Shown piece after piece: positions 1-6,500 of a stretch of 11,625 bases of DNA. The DNA lies in the NCBI GenBank assembly GCA_023128195.1, contig JAGMEL010000352.1, forward strand, positions 1-11,625. The letters run 5' to 3'. Origin of the DNA: Caldifarciminota bacterium. Its GTDB lineage: Bacteria; Hydrothermota; Tepidihabitantia; SM23-42. Position numbers and translations under genes: made by a program. Positions within the stretch are counted from its first letter, which is position 1. Each line of letters starts with the position of its first letter. A model generated the notes under the pieces. It had not been told where the DNA came from, ran no database searches, and saw nothing but the letters and a program-made list of their open reading frames with translations.

Positions 1-341
1 TGCTCTATCTTGCTGATGGCTCCGACGGAATCTACCTTATCCATGAGAATATTCCTTCTGGTGTTGAAGAGATCACAAAACAGTTCTCATCCTTTCCACA
101 CCTGACGGTATTTTCACCACAGACTGGATATATGAAGTTTAATTTAGTTTTAAACAATGCGAGTGATGTTACAATAAATATTTACGATGTCTCAGGACGA
201 ATATTCAAGTCGATACGTGAAGAAAATTTGAGCGTGGGTGAACACGAATTTAGATGGTTACCAAAAGTCTCGGGTGTCTATTTTATTCGTGTTGAAAATG
301 TTAAGGGCATAACGGCAAGAAAGGTGGTATTTTTAAAATAA
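1..341 (+). CDS. C-terminal end of a secreted protein with a T9SS-type sorting domain (5' partial)
   Basis: The reading frame is open from position 3 to the TAA at 339-341, so the gene starts before the window; the ATG at 132 is an internal Met, not the start. The last ~80 residues follow the plan of T9SS type A sorting domains: a hydrophobic strand (MKFNLVL), the NIYDVSGR turn, a G-E-H strand, then SGVYFIRVEN and a final strand ending KVVFLK. Known role of such tails: they direct export across the outer membrane and are then removed or anchored. The segment before it (LYLADGSDGIYLI) resembles one blade of an LVIVD-type beta-propeller, so the missing part may be a propeller; this is a weak inference. 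The gene ends 13 nt before the next, which is of the same secreted class, so the two are probably co-transcribed. Confidence 0.8.
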   Translation, partial: LYLADGSDGIYLIHENIPSGVEEITKQFSSFPHLTVFSPQTGYMKFNLVLNNASDVTINIYDVSGRIFKSIREENLSVGEHEFRWLPKVSGVYFIRVENVKGITARKVVFLK

Positions 342-354
342 AAAAGGAGGAAAC

Positions 355-2154
355 ATGAACATAGGCAGATGGATGTTAGTGGTAGCATTGATGGCTACTA
401 TGGGATTTGGCTTTGTAACAAGCGGTCAAATCTACTGTGAAAAGGTTATAGGTGATGAGCCGTTCTCTGCTGGTCGGCCAATCCCCTATAATGGTGTGAG
501 ACAATATCTTCTTGGTGCGGATTCAATAATCGGATTCACTTCATATGAGTATCAGGCAAATGGTGGTTTTGGTCAGCGGATTAGAGTCGATGATCTTGAT
601 CAGGCACACATTGATTGGATGTGGAGTGATTATCCAAACCAAGACGAGCGTCTTTGTGCCTGGAATGCGCGGTTTGATAACGGCTCATATTATGGTATGG
701 TCCCAGCATCTTATTCATGGAGTGGTTATGTGCAGCTTGATATAGCGAGCGATGGAAGGACGGTTATTGCCTACCATTATAATGCTGGTGCTGGTACAAT
801 GTCCTGGATTGATTTCGATCAAGGCAATCTATGGGGTGTCTTGCCAAATGACCCTAAAGGTCCTGAAGTTGCCGACCATATCTGGCCCTATATCGCTGCT
901 AGCGGTGATAATATCATTATGGTGACTGGTAATAGTGGTATTGGGGTCGAGACTCATCACCGTTATCTAACGACTGATGAAGGTGTGACCTGGTCTACTG
1001 TCGTGGATTTTGATTCCTGTAACTGCTTATCACCATTTCTTCGTGCCTCGCCGAATTCAGATAAAGTTGTGCATGTCTGGACACAAACTATAGAACCAAC
1101 CTTCAGTGCATCTCAGCTTTGTCAGGATGTCTATTATGCGCTTTCTACTGATAATGGTGCTAACTGGAGTAGCCCGGTCAATCTCACCAATTATACACCT
1201 CCTGCCAGTATGAGTGCTGGTGATTCATCACTTTGGGCATTTAATAACGTGAATGCAGTATTTGACGCAAATGATGATCTCCATATTGCCTGGGGAGGTC
1301 ATTTAGCGTGGGTAAGCGCACTTGATACACTGTATGGAGGTGACCGAGGAAAGATCTTTCACTGGGATGAGGTATCAAGCACGATTACTACAGTGAGTAG
1401 CCCAAGTACCTATTATACGGAGCCTAATGGTTTCTGGCTTGAACCATGGAGTGCTGGTGTTCCCTATTGGCATGGTGGTGCGGCTGGTTCCTGGAGAACG
1501 ATTATAGACAATCCACAGCTTGTTGTTGATCCGACTAACAATGATCTCTATTGTCTGTGGGCTGGTAATGCTGACTCAACTGATGTTGCCCTGAATACCT
1601 ATATCAATGGTGAGATTTATGGTGCAATATCCTTTGATAATGGTGCAACCTGGACAGATTATAAAAACCTGACCAATACTCCTTCACCTGGTGCTGCTGC
1701 TGGTGATTGCTTTGACGAAGACTATTTTACAGCCAGTCCACTTGTGGTTAACGATTCAATCTTTGTTACGTTCGTAGAGGATAAAGATGCTTGTGCGTTT
1801 GTCCATGCTGGTGAGATGACTGACAATCCAGTGCACGGTTGGGTATTCCCGAAAGAATATGTTGGTATTGAAGAGGGTGGTAATGCTGATGCGCCACTCA
1901 GACTGAGAATGAATGTTACTAATCCAGTTTCACGTAGAGCGATGATTTCTTATACACTTACCAATGCAGGAGAAATCTCTCTTAAAGTCTATGACCGGAC
2001 CGGTAGTTTGGTGAGAACAATTGAAACCGGTTACAAAGATGCTGGCGTATACAACCTGAACTTAAATGTGGGTGAACTTTCGAATGGTATTTACTTCGTA
2101 TTCTTGAAAACAACAGCGGGCAATGTTAGTAGTTCGCTCGTTGTGATTCATTAA
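355..2154 (+). CDS. Secreted Asp-box (BNR/sialidase-like fold) protein with T9SS-type sorting domain
   Basis: 599 residues. The start ATG at 355 has an ideal GGAGG at 346-350. A signal peptide is clear (residues 1-24, positively charged N-end, then a hydrophobic core). The body carries three Asp-box motifs, S/T-x-D-x-G-x-x-W: TTDEGVTW (206-213), STDNGANW (264-271) and SFDNGATW (426-433), the hallmark of BNR beta-propellers as in sialidases and photosystem assembly factors. Residues ~516-599 form a sorting domain of the same type as the upstream gene (KVYDRTG at 544-550, SNGIYFVFLKT at 576-586). Family knowledge gives an extracellular propeller; I see no sialidase catalytic Arg triad that I can assign, so glycosidase activity is not claimed. 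It is rich in Trp, Tyr, Asn and Gly, as is usual for exported propellers. It probably shares a transcript with the partial gene before it and ends at the strong hairpin at 2170-2200. Confidence 0.85.
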   Translation: MNIGRWMLVVALMATMGFGFVTSGQIYCEKVIGDEPFSAGRPIPYNGVRQYLLGADSIIGFTSYEYQANGGFGQRIRVDDLDQAHIDWMWSDYPNQDERLCAWNARFDNGSYYGMVPASYSWSGYVQLDIASDGRTVIAYHYNAGAGTMSWIDFDQGNLWGVLPNDPKGPEVADHIWPYIAASGDNIIMVTGNSGIGVETHHRYLTTDEGVTWSTVVDFDSCNCLSPFLRASPNSDKVVHVWTQTIEPTFSASQLCQDVYYALSTDNGANWSSPVNLTNYTPPASMSAGDSSLWAFNNVNAVFDANDDLHIAWGGHLAWVSALDTLYGGDRGKIFHWDEVSSTITTVSSPSTYYTEPNGFWLEPWSAGVPYWHGGAAGSWRTIIDNPQLVVDPTNNDLYCLWAGNADSTDVALNTYINGEIYGAISFDNGATWTDYKNLTNTPSPGAAAGDCFDEDYFTASPLVVNDSIFVTFVEDKDACAFVHAGEMTDNPVHGWVFPKEYVGIEEGGNADAPLRLRMNVTNPVSRRAMISYTLTNAGEISLKVYDRTGSLVRTIETGYKDAGVYNLNLNVGELSNGIYFVFLKTTAGNVSSSLVVIH

Positions 2155-2169
2155 GGAATTACTTGAAAG

Positions 2170-2200
2170 AAAAAGGCGGGCTTGTCCCACCCGCCTTTTT
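2170..2200. terminator. Bidirectional Rho-independent terminator between convergent units
   Basis: A perfect 11-bp stem (AAAAAGGCGGG / CCCGCCTTTTT) closes a 9-nt loop, 15 nt after the stop codon of the Asp-box gene. The A-tract on one side and T-tract on the other make it work on both strands, so it can also end transcripts of the minus-strand operon whose last stop codon is at 2463. Confidence 0.9.
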
Positions 2201-2253
2201 CAATTTAAAATTTAAAAGTAAGAAGTTAAAATGAAAGAGTTAAAAAGATAAAA

Positions 2254-2275
2254 GTAGTTGCCCGATTTATCGGGC
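2254..2275 (+). repeat. REP-like unit: GTAG-TT plus hairpin
   Basis: GTAG, then TT, then a 7-bp perfect stem GCCCGAT / ATCGGGC around a TT centre. The same architecture recurs four times at 6551-6676. A GTAG-type tetranucleotide at the foot of a small palindrome is the known hallmark of REP sequences mobilised by TnpA-REP (RAYT) transposases; no such transposase is in the window. Confidence 0.6.
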
Positions 2276-2352
2276 TATGGAACTCACTGGTAGGTGAGCG
2301 CTCATAAGTCTGTAGTCGTTATGCTTACTATTACGCTCTGCCTACTCTCTTT

Positions 2353-2384
2353 TCTTCAGCGCAGCGTGTCTTCAGCGAAGCGTG
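2353..2384. repeat. 16-bp tandem repeat, two copies
   Basis: Two adjacent copies, TCTTCAGCGCAGCGTG and TCTTCAGCGAAGCGTG, differ at one base. The core TTCAGC occurs again just downstream at 2395-2402 (ATTCAGCG) and 2412-2417, so the array has probably decayed. It is more GC-rich than its surroundings. Confidence 0.75.
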
Positions 2385-2419
2385 ACTCCAGGACGCATTC
2401 AGCGGATATGTCTTCAGCC

Positions 2420-2448
2420 TGCCCCGTTAAACGATGTTGTACGGGGCA
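2420..2448. repeat. Inverted repeat / hairpin downstream of the four-gene operon
   Basis: TGCCCCGT (2420-2427) pairs perfectly with ACGGGGCA (2441-2448) across a 13-nt loop, 15 nt past the last stop codon of the minus-strand operon. No T-run follows on the minus strand, so it is not a standard terminator. It might protect the 3' end of the mRNA or be part of a dispersed repeat. Confidence 0.5.
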
Positions 2449-2462
2449 ACGCGTGTCTACTT

Positions 2463-3101
2463 TTACTGTATTATCCCTAACCAATCTCCTAATAAAAATT
2501 GTAATCTACCGATCAAAAGGCTGATACGCGCCATCACAGTATAACCGAATGCTGCACCAAAACCGATCATAATAAAGATAATCCCAATTTTTGATGTAAC
2601 ACCAAGCACACCTTTATGCTCTTTAGAAAAGTAAAAGTATGAGAGTGTACACAGCACACCTATGAACAGAATAATAGACCAGACAACTCCCATAGTGCCA
2701 GCATGCCATGCCTGAAAGTTCTGTGGCGTGAGGATTGTACCCTGAATCTGTCTGATGATGTCAGTCTGGATAACTGCAGGGATGGATGCACCTGTGTAAT
2801 AGCCAATGGTAATGGCAATCGGAATCCGCACCAACCATGATACTTTTGGAATGAATCTCGCGACATATAAAGCACCTACAATAAATGAAATAATGAGCCA
2901 TAATTTGCCTTCAAAGAGTGGTTTAAAGAGATTGGGTACGAGCACACGGTGTACAGTAAAAGTCAAGAAATATCCATTTGTAACGCCAACAAATAAATGC
3001 TCAGCGAATTTATAAAACGGATTATCTTTGTAGAGAAAAGAAAAGATGCATAGGCTAAGCAAGGCACCAATCCATATCCAGAAATCAAACGAAATATTCA
3101 T
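2463..3101 (-). CDS. Polytopic membrane protein, fourth gene of the DUF6754-linked operon
   Basis: 212 residues, about six predicted membrane segments (roughly 7-23, 36-52, 67-83, 90-110, 136-157, 168-190), ending in a helix with the segment ARISLLIGRLQFLLGDWL. I recognise no enzyme motif. The start ATG overlaps the stop of the previous gene as ATGA (3098-3101) and has AAGGAGG at 3107-3113, so translation is coupled to it. It closes a four-gene operon and most likely forms the membrane-embedded part of one complex with the other three products. That is inferred only from gene order and spacing. No function is claimed. Confidence 0.85.
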   Translation of the reverse strand: MNISFDFWIWIGALLSLCIFSFLYKDNPFYKFAEHLFVGVTNGYFLTFTVHRVLVPNLFKPLFEGKLWLIISFIVGALYVARFIPKVSWLVRIPIAITIGYYTGASIPAVIQTDIIRQIQGTILTPQNFQAWHAGTMGVVWSIILFIGVLCTLSYFYFSKEHKGVLGVTSKIGIIFIMIGFGAAFGYTVMARISLLIGRLQFLLGDWLGIIQ

Positions 3102-3958
3102 TTTCGCCTCCTTACAAAGTATCCGACATTTCCAATAATGATGAAAATAATAATAGTAATATGTGCTGCAGTTAAAGAACCCAATGCCTCGCTTGCCTTG
3201 CGCCTTTGTTGAATCTTTAGCTCAGTTTCTATCAGCTCTTCGTATTCTGCTCCCCCTTTCATACCGATCATTAATCCGGAAAATTGTCCGGTCTGGAAAT
3301 ATGCGTAGAAATCAGAGGCGCTTACTGCAGTGACGCCGGCACCAACTGCTACACCATACTTGGTCTGTGAATAGGTGATCCACCATAGTGGTGCACTTGC
3401 GCCGCTTATTGAGATTAGTAATCCTACATCGTTAAAATTTTTAACATTCTTCATCATTGGTAATGAATCTGTTTTATAACCATAATAGTCTGTCTTATAT
3501 ACATCTGAAATACTTATACCCATGCCCAATAATGGAATTATTGGAGGTGGCTGCCAGCCCAGGAAAACATAATCTTTGCCATAGATTATACTGTCTGCTG
3601 TGGTTGTGGCTTCAGAATTAAATTCTTCGATTACCTGGTCCATAGCTAATTTGGCAAGACCGAGAGGTTGAACATACAGAGATAAAGCTGCCATTTTTAT
3701 TCTTCTTTTAAAGGCGTGGCGCAAAAGAGCAATTGCCATTGGTTCCAATTCAGGTTGTGTTTGAGGGTCATAGTCAAAATCGATTATTAAAATCTTTTCA
3801 TCAGGAATCATCTCAACTGTATTGAAGAGTCTTTGCACAGGCGTCATAACCCTCACTTTTTGGGTTGATGGAAATACAAGGGGAAGAATTACAACGATTG
3901 CCAGTATTAGATATATTACGCGCCTGTCTAATTTTGTCAAATAATCCAATAATTTCAT
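3098..3958 (-). CDS. Bitopic membrane protein with a large extracytoplasmic domain, third gene of the operon
   Basis: 286 residues: short basic N-end (KLDRR), TM helix ~13-30, a ~230-residue soluble domain, TM helix ~264-281 and a VRRRK tail. By the positive-inside rule both ends are cytoplasmic and the soluble domain lies outside the inner membrane. The domain alternates hydrophobic strands and helices (KILIIDFDYDP at 55-65, helix 72-84, KMAALSLYVQP at 88-98, VGLLISISGAS at 178-188), suggesting an alpha/beta fold. A charged helix ~238-256 precedes the second TM. No family is recognised. The start overlaps the stop of the six-TM gene as ATGA (3955-3958) and has GGAGGTGG at 3962-3969. Confidence 0.85.
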   Translation of the reverse strand: MKLLDYLTKLDRRVIYLILAIVVILPLVFPSTQKVRVMTPVQRLFNTVEMIPDEKILIIDFDYDPQTQPELEPMAIALLRHAFKRRIKMAALSLYVQPLGLAKLAMDQVIEEFNSEATTTADSIIYGKDYVFLGWQPPPIIPLLGMGISISDVYKTDYYGYKTDSLPMMKNVKNFNDVGLLISISGASAPLWWITYSQTKYGVAVGAGVTAVSASDFYAYFQTGQFSGLMIGMKGGAEYEELIETELKIQQRRKASEALGSLTAAHITIIIFIIIGNVGYFVRRRK

Positions 3959-4614
3959 TTACCACCTCCAAGCCAGGACCGTTCAATACCCAGGATTATC
4001 TTTAATGAAGTGGCGACTGCACCTAAAGCAATGCCAAAACTAATGCCTCTTTTTGAAGCAACATTGGGGATATCCATAATCCACTGTGCAAAGGAAGGAA
4101 GATGGGGCGAGATTTTATCGCCGAGTGGCAGAACACCAATCATTATTATGAAGGCTGCGCCAAGAAGAAGGCTTGATTCTAATGAACGCGCGCGGAATGC
4201 ACGGTACGATGCCGATGCCATAAAGAATGCCAAAAGTGCGAACATGGTTGAGCCTAAAGGAACAATGATATTTGTATAAAGTGTTTGTAAATCGAACTGG
4301 AAGGATCCTATTCTCGTAGGCAGAAAAAGTTCACCCTCAACGCCGCCAAAAAGACCGATTATCGAGGTTATAACAAAGCTTATTATCAAAACATAGGAAT
4401 ATTGAAAGTTAGCACGATGGCGTTTTATCTTATCATAGTGGACCTTCATGAGACTGCCCAGACCCAGTACAATGGCGAATGTGGATATTATCCTTAGAAA
4501 GTCATTTCTCAGAAAATTATCAGCATTCTGTACTGCTGAGTGAGGCAGGTAATAAGGTATTATGCCTATGATACCTAAGATTAAAACCAGAAGTAAAGGG
4601 AATTTTTTCTTCAT
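3955..4614 (-). CDS. Six-TM membrane protein, second gene of the operon
   Basis: 219 residues with about six hydrophobic segments (5-22, 38-57, 72-91, 113-134, 147-164, 188-209). Between them are basic loops (KVHYDKIKRHR at 57-67, SYRAFRAR at 136-143) that should face the cytoplasm. The first segment could act as an uncleaved signal anchor. No transporter or enzyme signature is visible. The start ATG lies 8 nt after the TAG of the DUF6754-like gene, with AGGAG overlapping that stop. Its own stop overlaps the next start as ATGA. It is a core member of the putative membrane complex; function unknown. Confidence 0.85.
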   Translation of the reverse strand: MKKKFPLLLVLILGIIGIIPYYLPHSAVQNADNFLRNDFLRIISTFAIVLGLGSLMKVHYDKIKRHRANFQYSYVLIISFVITSIIGLFGGVEGELFLPTRIGSFQFDLQTLYTNIIVPLGSTMFALLAFFMASASYRAFRARSLESSLLLGAAFIIMIGVLPLGDKISPHLPSFAQWIMDIPNVASKRGISFGIALGAVATSLKIILGIERSWLGGGK

Positions 4615-4622
4615 ATTTTCTC

Positions 4623-5708
4623 CTATTTAAAAATGTCAAGCACAGCAAAATTGGTTAATAGTCCGATTATCGAAGCAATAATTAGCGCAGTGAATATAAC
4701 GACCTTTCCCCAATCTTCTCCTTTAATTGCACCCAATAGAAGAGGTTGTTTTGAGATGTATGCGGAAGCAGCGTATAGTTCTTCGCCAATGAGTGTATAA
4801 TCACAAGCAGTAACAAAGAATGGCAATTGGCTTATTGAGTCTGTTCCCGCAATCTGTATCGCCCCGGTCATTGCCCCGGTTTCTGCAATAATTAATGACT
4901 CGGCTTTGAACCAGCCAATAAGGAAATTCGCTGCTGGTTTTTCCCGTACCATTATACCATCGACAGCTGCTGCATAAGCAAATTGGGAGTCAGTAACAAA
5001 GTAGATCCTGTCAGCGTCATAAATATCTGGTCTTCCAATAGACGCATAAGATTGTTTAACAATCTCACTCGCTACGGTGTAAACCACGGGGTTTGAGGTT
5101 GGAACAATTAAAGGCGTTTCATATTGACCAGCCTTCTTTGCTATCTCACCGAGAATATTAAAAGAAGCTATTGTTCCGATTTGATCAACCAAACCTATTC
5201 CCATACAGTACAATATTGGTTTGCCCATTTCAGTGGCTCTGCCAACTGCATCTTCAACAGCATCTAATCCGGCGATCTTTCTTATGGTTAGTTTCTTCCC
5301 CTTTCGTGCTTGATTAATAAAGAAGAGTATTATACTACTAAAGATAACCATTGCTAAAAAGAGATTAATTTTTCCCTGGTCTATCCATTGAGGACTGCTC
5401 ATAACTTCAATAGATGTTTGAGAATATGATATCAGGGTGGCAGAAACTGCAGCAACCTTATAAAAATATCCCTTACTATCCTCAGTTTCATCCTCGTATT
5501 CTGTGCGCCCCTTGCCAATGAAGCCTACTCTTTCAAAATCAACACCATTTTCACTACGGTGTATTTCATAGCCATCGAGAATAACATCATCTTGTGATAA
5601 TTGCCACTCGACAGTTATTGCTTCGCCGCCATCATTCGGTGTATCGTATGCTCGTACTCCGGTCGGCGGCGCCAGGGCAAAAATCGCTGTTAATAAAATT
5701 AGGGTCAT
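4623..5708 (-). CDS. DUF6754-like membrane protein with an N-terminal Fn3 domain, first gene of the operon
   Basis: 361 residues: signal peptide (1-20), a fibronectin type III-like domain (~28-100; key residues W35, GYEIHRS at 46-52, YFYKVAAV at 81-88), TM ~114-131, a basic stop-transfer stretch (RKGKK, 135-139), a ~190-residue core and a C-terminal TM ~336-355. From this topology the Fn3 domain is outside and the core is cytoplasmic. The core (GKPILYCMGIG at 162-172, PLIVPTSNPVVY at 199-210, RIYFVTDSQ at 234-242, a Gly/Ala-rich part 272-288) looks alpha/beta. I match it from memory to the DUF6754 family, whose function is not known; this match is moderate. The start has AAGGAG 7 nt upstream. 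It leads the four-gene operon and lies downstream of the four-helix-bundle cassette. Confidence 0.85.
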   Translation of the reverse strand: MTLILLTAIFALAPPTGVRAYDTPNDGGEAITVEWQLSQDDVILDGYEIHRSENGVDFERVGFIGKGRTEYEDETEDSKGYFYKVAAVSATLISYSQTSIEVMSSPQWIDQGKINLFLAMVIFSSIILFFINQARKGKKLTIRKIAGLDAVEDAVGRATEMGKPILYCMGIGLVDQIGTIASFNILGEIAKKAGQYETPLIVPTSNPVVYTVASEIVKQSYASIGRPDIYDADRIYFVTDSQFAYAAAVDGIMVREKPAANFLIGWFKAESLIIAETGAMTGAIQIAGTDSISQLPFFVTACDYTLIGEELYAASAYISKQPLLLGAIKGEDWGKVVIFTALIIASIIGLLTNFAVLDIFK

Positions 5709-5735
5709 AACGTCTCCTTTCTTACTTTAAAAAAA

Positions 5736-5765
5736 CGTATTCGTAAATCGTTTTTCGTATTCGTA
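5736..5765. repeat. Left arm of the 30-nt inverted repeat flanking the four-helix-bundle gene
   Basis: Built of TCGTA/TTCGTA words (begins CGTATTCGTAAATCG). It matches the reverse complement of 6183-6212 without gaps at 24 of 30 positions by my hand alignment. It lies 27 nt past the gene's stop codon, and a run of seven A (T in the transcript) adjoins its outer edge. Confidence 0.7.
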
Positions 5766-5792
5766 TTTTTGTAATAACTACTTATCCTTATT

Positions 5793-6158
5793 TTAACCAA
5801 GGCTTTGGATTAATCTCGTAAGCATTCTGCCCACACGATTATAATCATCTATTAGAATTCTGCAATTATCTGGATCGATATAGCCCAAGTCCCTGCTTAA
5901 TATAATTTGATACAATATTTCTGCGGCAGAGCCTCGCGCTATAGAAACAAATCTTCTATATTCAGCCTTGGAATTCCTGGCTGCTCCTTCTGCAATGTTC
6001 GTCGGTATTGAGGAAGCAGCTCTTCGCATTTGTGATACTAATGAATATATTTCAATTTTGGGGAATTTGTTGGTTATTTTGTAGATTTTGAGCGTTAATT
6101 CATGAGCTAATTTAAAAACATCCATATCCCATACGCTTTTTATTCTCGATTTTTTCAT
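5793..6158 (-). CDS. Four-helix-bundle protein (S23 / 23S rRNA intervening-sequence family)
   Basis: 121 residues, the usual length of this family. Visible signatures are the first helix with V-F-K-L-A-H-E (14-20), the FPKIEIYSLVSQMRRAASSI stretch (32-51), IPTNIAEGAAR (51-61), RRFVSIARGSAAEI (68-81) and SRDLGYI (88-94). Relatives are encoded inside intervening sequences of 23S rRNA genes (Leptospira, Coxiella) and include the Avd accessory protein of diversity-generating retroelements; many stand alone and bind nucleic acid. No reverse transcriptase or rRNA is present here. The start has AAGGAGG at 6164-6170. The gene sits between 30-nt inverted repeats, in the same orientation as mazG upstream and the DUF6754-like operon downstream, so it looks like an inserted cassette. 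The biochemical role is unknown. Confidence 0.92.
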   Translation of the reverse strand: MKKSRIKSVWDMDVFKLAHELTLKIYKITNKFPKIEIYSLVSQMRRAASSIPTNIAEGAARNSKAEYRRFVSIARGSAAEILYQIILSRDLGYIDPDNCRILIDDYNRVGRMLTRLIQSLG

Positions 6159-6182
6159 CTTTTCCTCCTTTTTATTTATTTG

Positions 6183-6212
6183 TACGAGTACGAGTTACGA
6201 ATCACGAATACG
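6183..6212. repeat. Right arm of the inverted repeat, overlapping the 3' end of mazG
   Basis: Begins TACGAGTACGAGTTACG and is the imperfect complement of 5736-5765. Four adjoining bases (AAAA on one side, TTTT on the other) extend the pairing after one mismatch. The arm includes the mazG stop codon (6195-6197) and the codons for its last residues (RIRDS), so the repeat has been captured as coding sequence. Confidence 0.7.
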
Positions 6213-6497
6213 ATTTTCCCTACATTCACAAGGAATACTCCCACACTTAGGACATCCTTTCGCATATTTCCTCATTGCCTGTTCAGCATCAATACCGAGT
6301 ATTGACCCAACAGAAAGGAGCCAGGCACAACAGTCAGCAAATTCTTCTTTGATTTTTTCTTTATTTCCTTTTCTTATTGCCCTTGAGAGTTCACCAATTT
6401 CTTCGATAAACCAGTTAAAGGTTTTATCTAAACCTCTTTTAGAATCCTTTTTAAAGTATATTTTTTTTATGAGTGACTGATATTGTTTTAAATCCAT
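6195..6497 (-). CDS. MazG-like nucleotide pyrophosphohydrolase with C-terminal Cys cluster
   Basis: 100 residues from the ATG at 6497; a TTG directly before it (6500) would add one residue. Neither has a clear ribosome binding site. MazG-fold proteins hydrolyse nucleoside triphosphates to monophosphate and pyrophosphate. The all-alpha core shows the metal-binding signature EEIGE (32-36) and EEFAD (51-55, ExxD), the expected pair of helices. After the core comes C82-x2-C85-x4-C90-x-C92, a likely zinc-binding knuckle known from short MazG relatives. The final residues are encoded by the inverted repeat of the downstream cassette. It precedes the four-helix-bundle gene in the same direction by 36 nt. 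Substrate cannot be read from sequence; house-cleaning of aberrant nucleotides is the usual guess. Confidence 0.88.
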   Translation of the reverse strand: MDLKQYQSLIKKIYFKKDSKRGLDKTFNWFIEEIGELSRAIRKGNKEKIKEEFADCCAWLLSVGSILGIDAEQAMRKYAKGCPKCGSIPCECRENRIRDS

Positions 6498-6500
6498 CAA

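Larger units (their letters stand above)
2201..2462. other. Non-coding spacer with hairpins and short repeats
   Basis: No convincing gene lies here. If the minus-strand operon reads to the shared terminator, this is its 3' untranslated region. It holds a REP-like hairpin (2254-2275), a 10-bp palindrome TGAGCGCTCA (2295-2304), a 16-bp tandem repeat (2353-2384) and an 8-bp-stem hairpin (2420-2448). An open frame from 2294 has no ribosome binding site, a low-complexity Ser-rich product, and overlaps the real gene on the other strand. Confidence 0.6.

Noticed and set aside
132..341. Stand-alone 69-residue gene starting at ATG 132
   Set aside because: The same frame is open to the window edge, there is no ribosome binding site before 132, and the product is just the sorting domain of a longer protein.
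2294..2524. 76-residue open frame on the plus strand in the spacer
   Set aside because: No ribosome binding site, low-complexity Ser/Cys-rich product, spans the tandem repeat and hairpin, and its end overlaps the coding end of the well-supported minus-strand gene.
5650..5793. Separate promoter for the DUF6754-like operon in the 84-nt gap
   Set aside because: The gap is occupied mainly by the TCGTA repeat arm; no -35/-10 pair with acceptable spacing could be found.
5793..6158. Diversity-generating retroelement, suggested by an Avd-like four-helix bundle
   Set aside because: No reverse transcriptase and no template/variable repeat pair is seen in the window; the protein also fits stand-alone S23 relatives.
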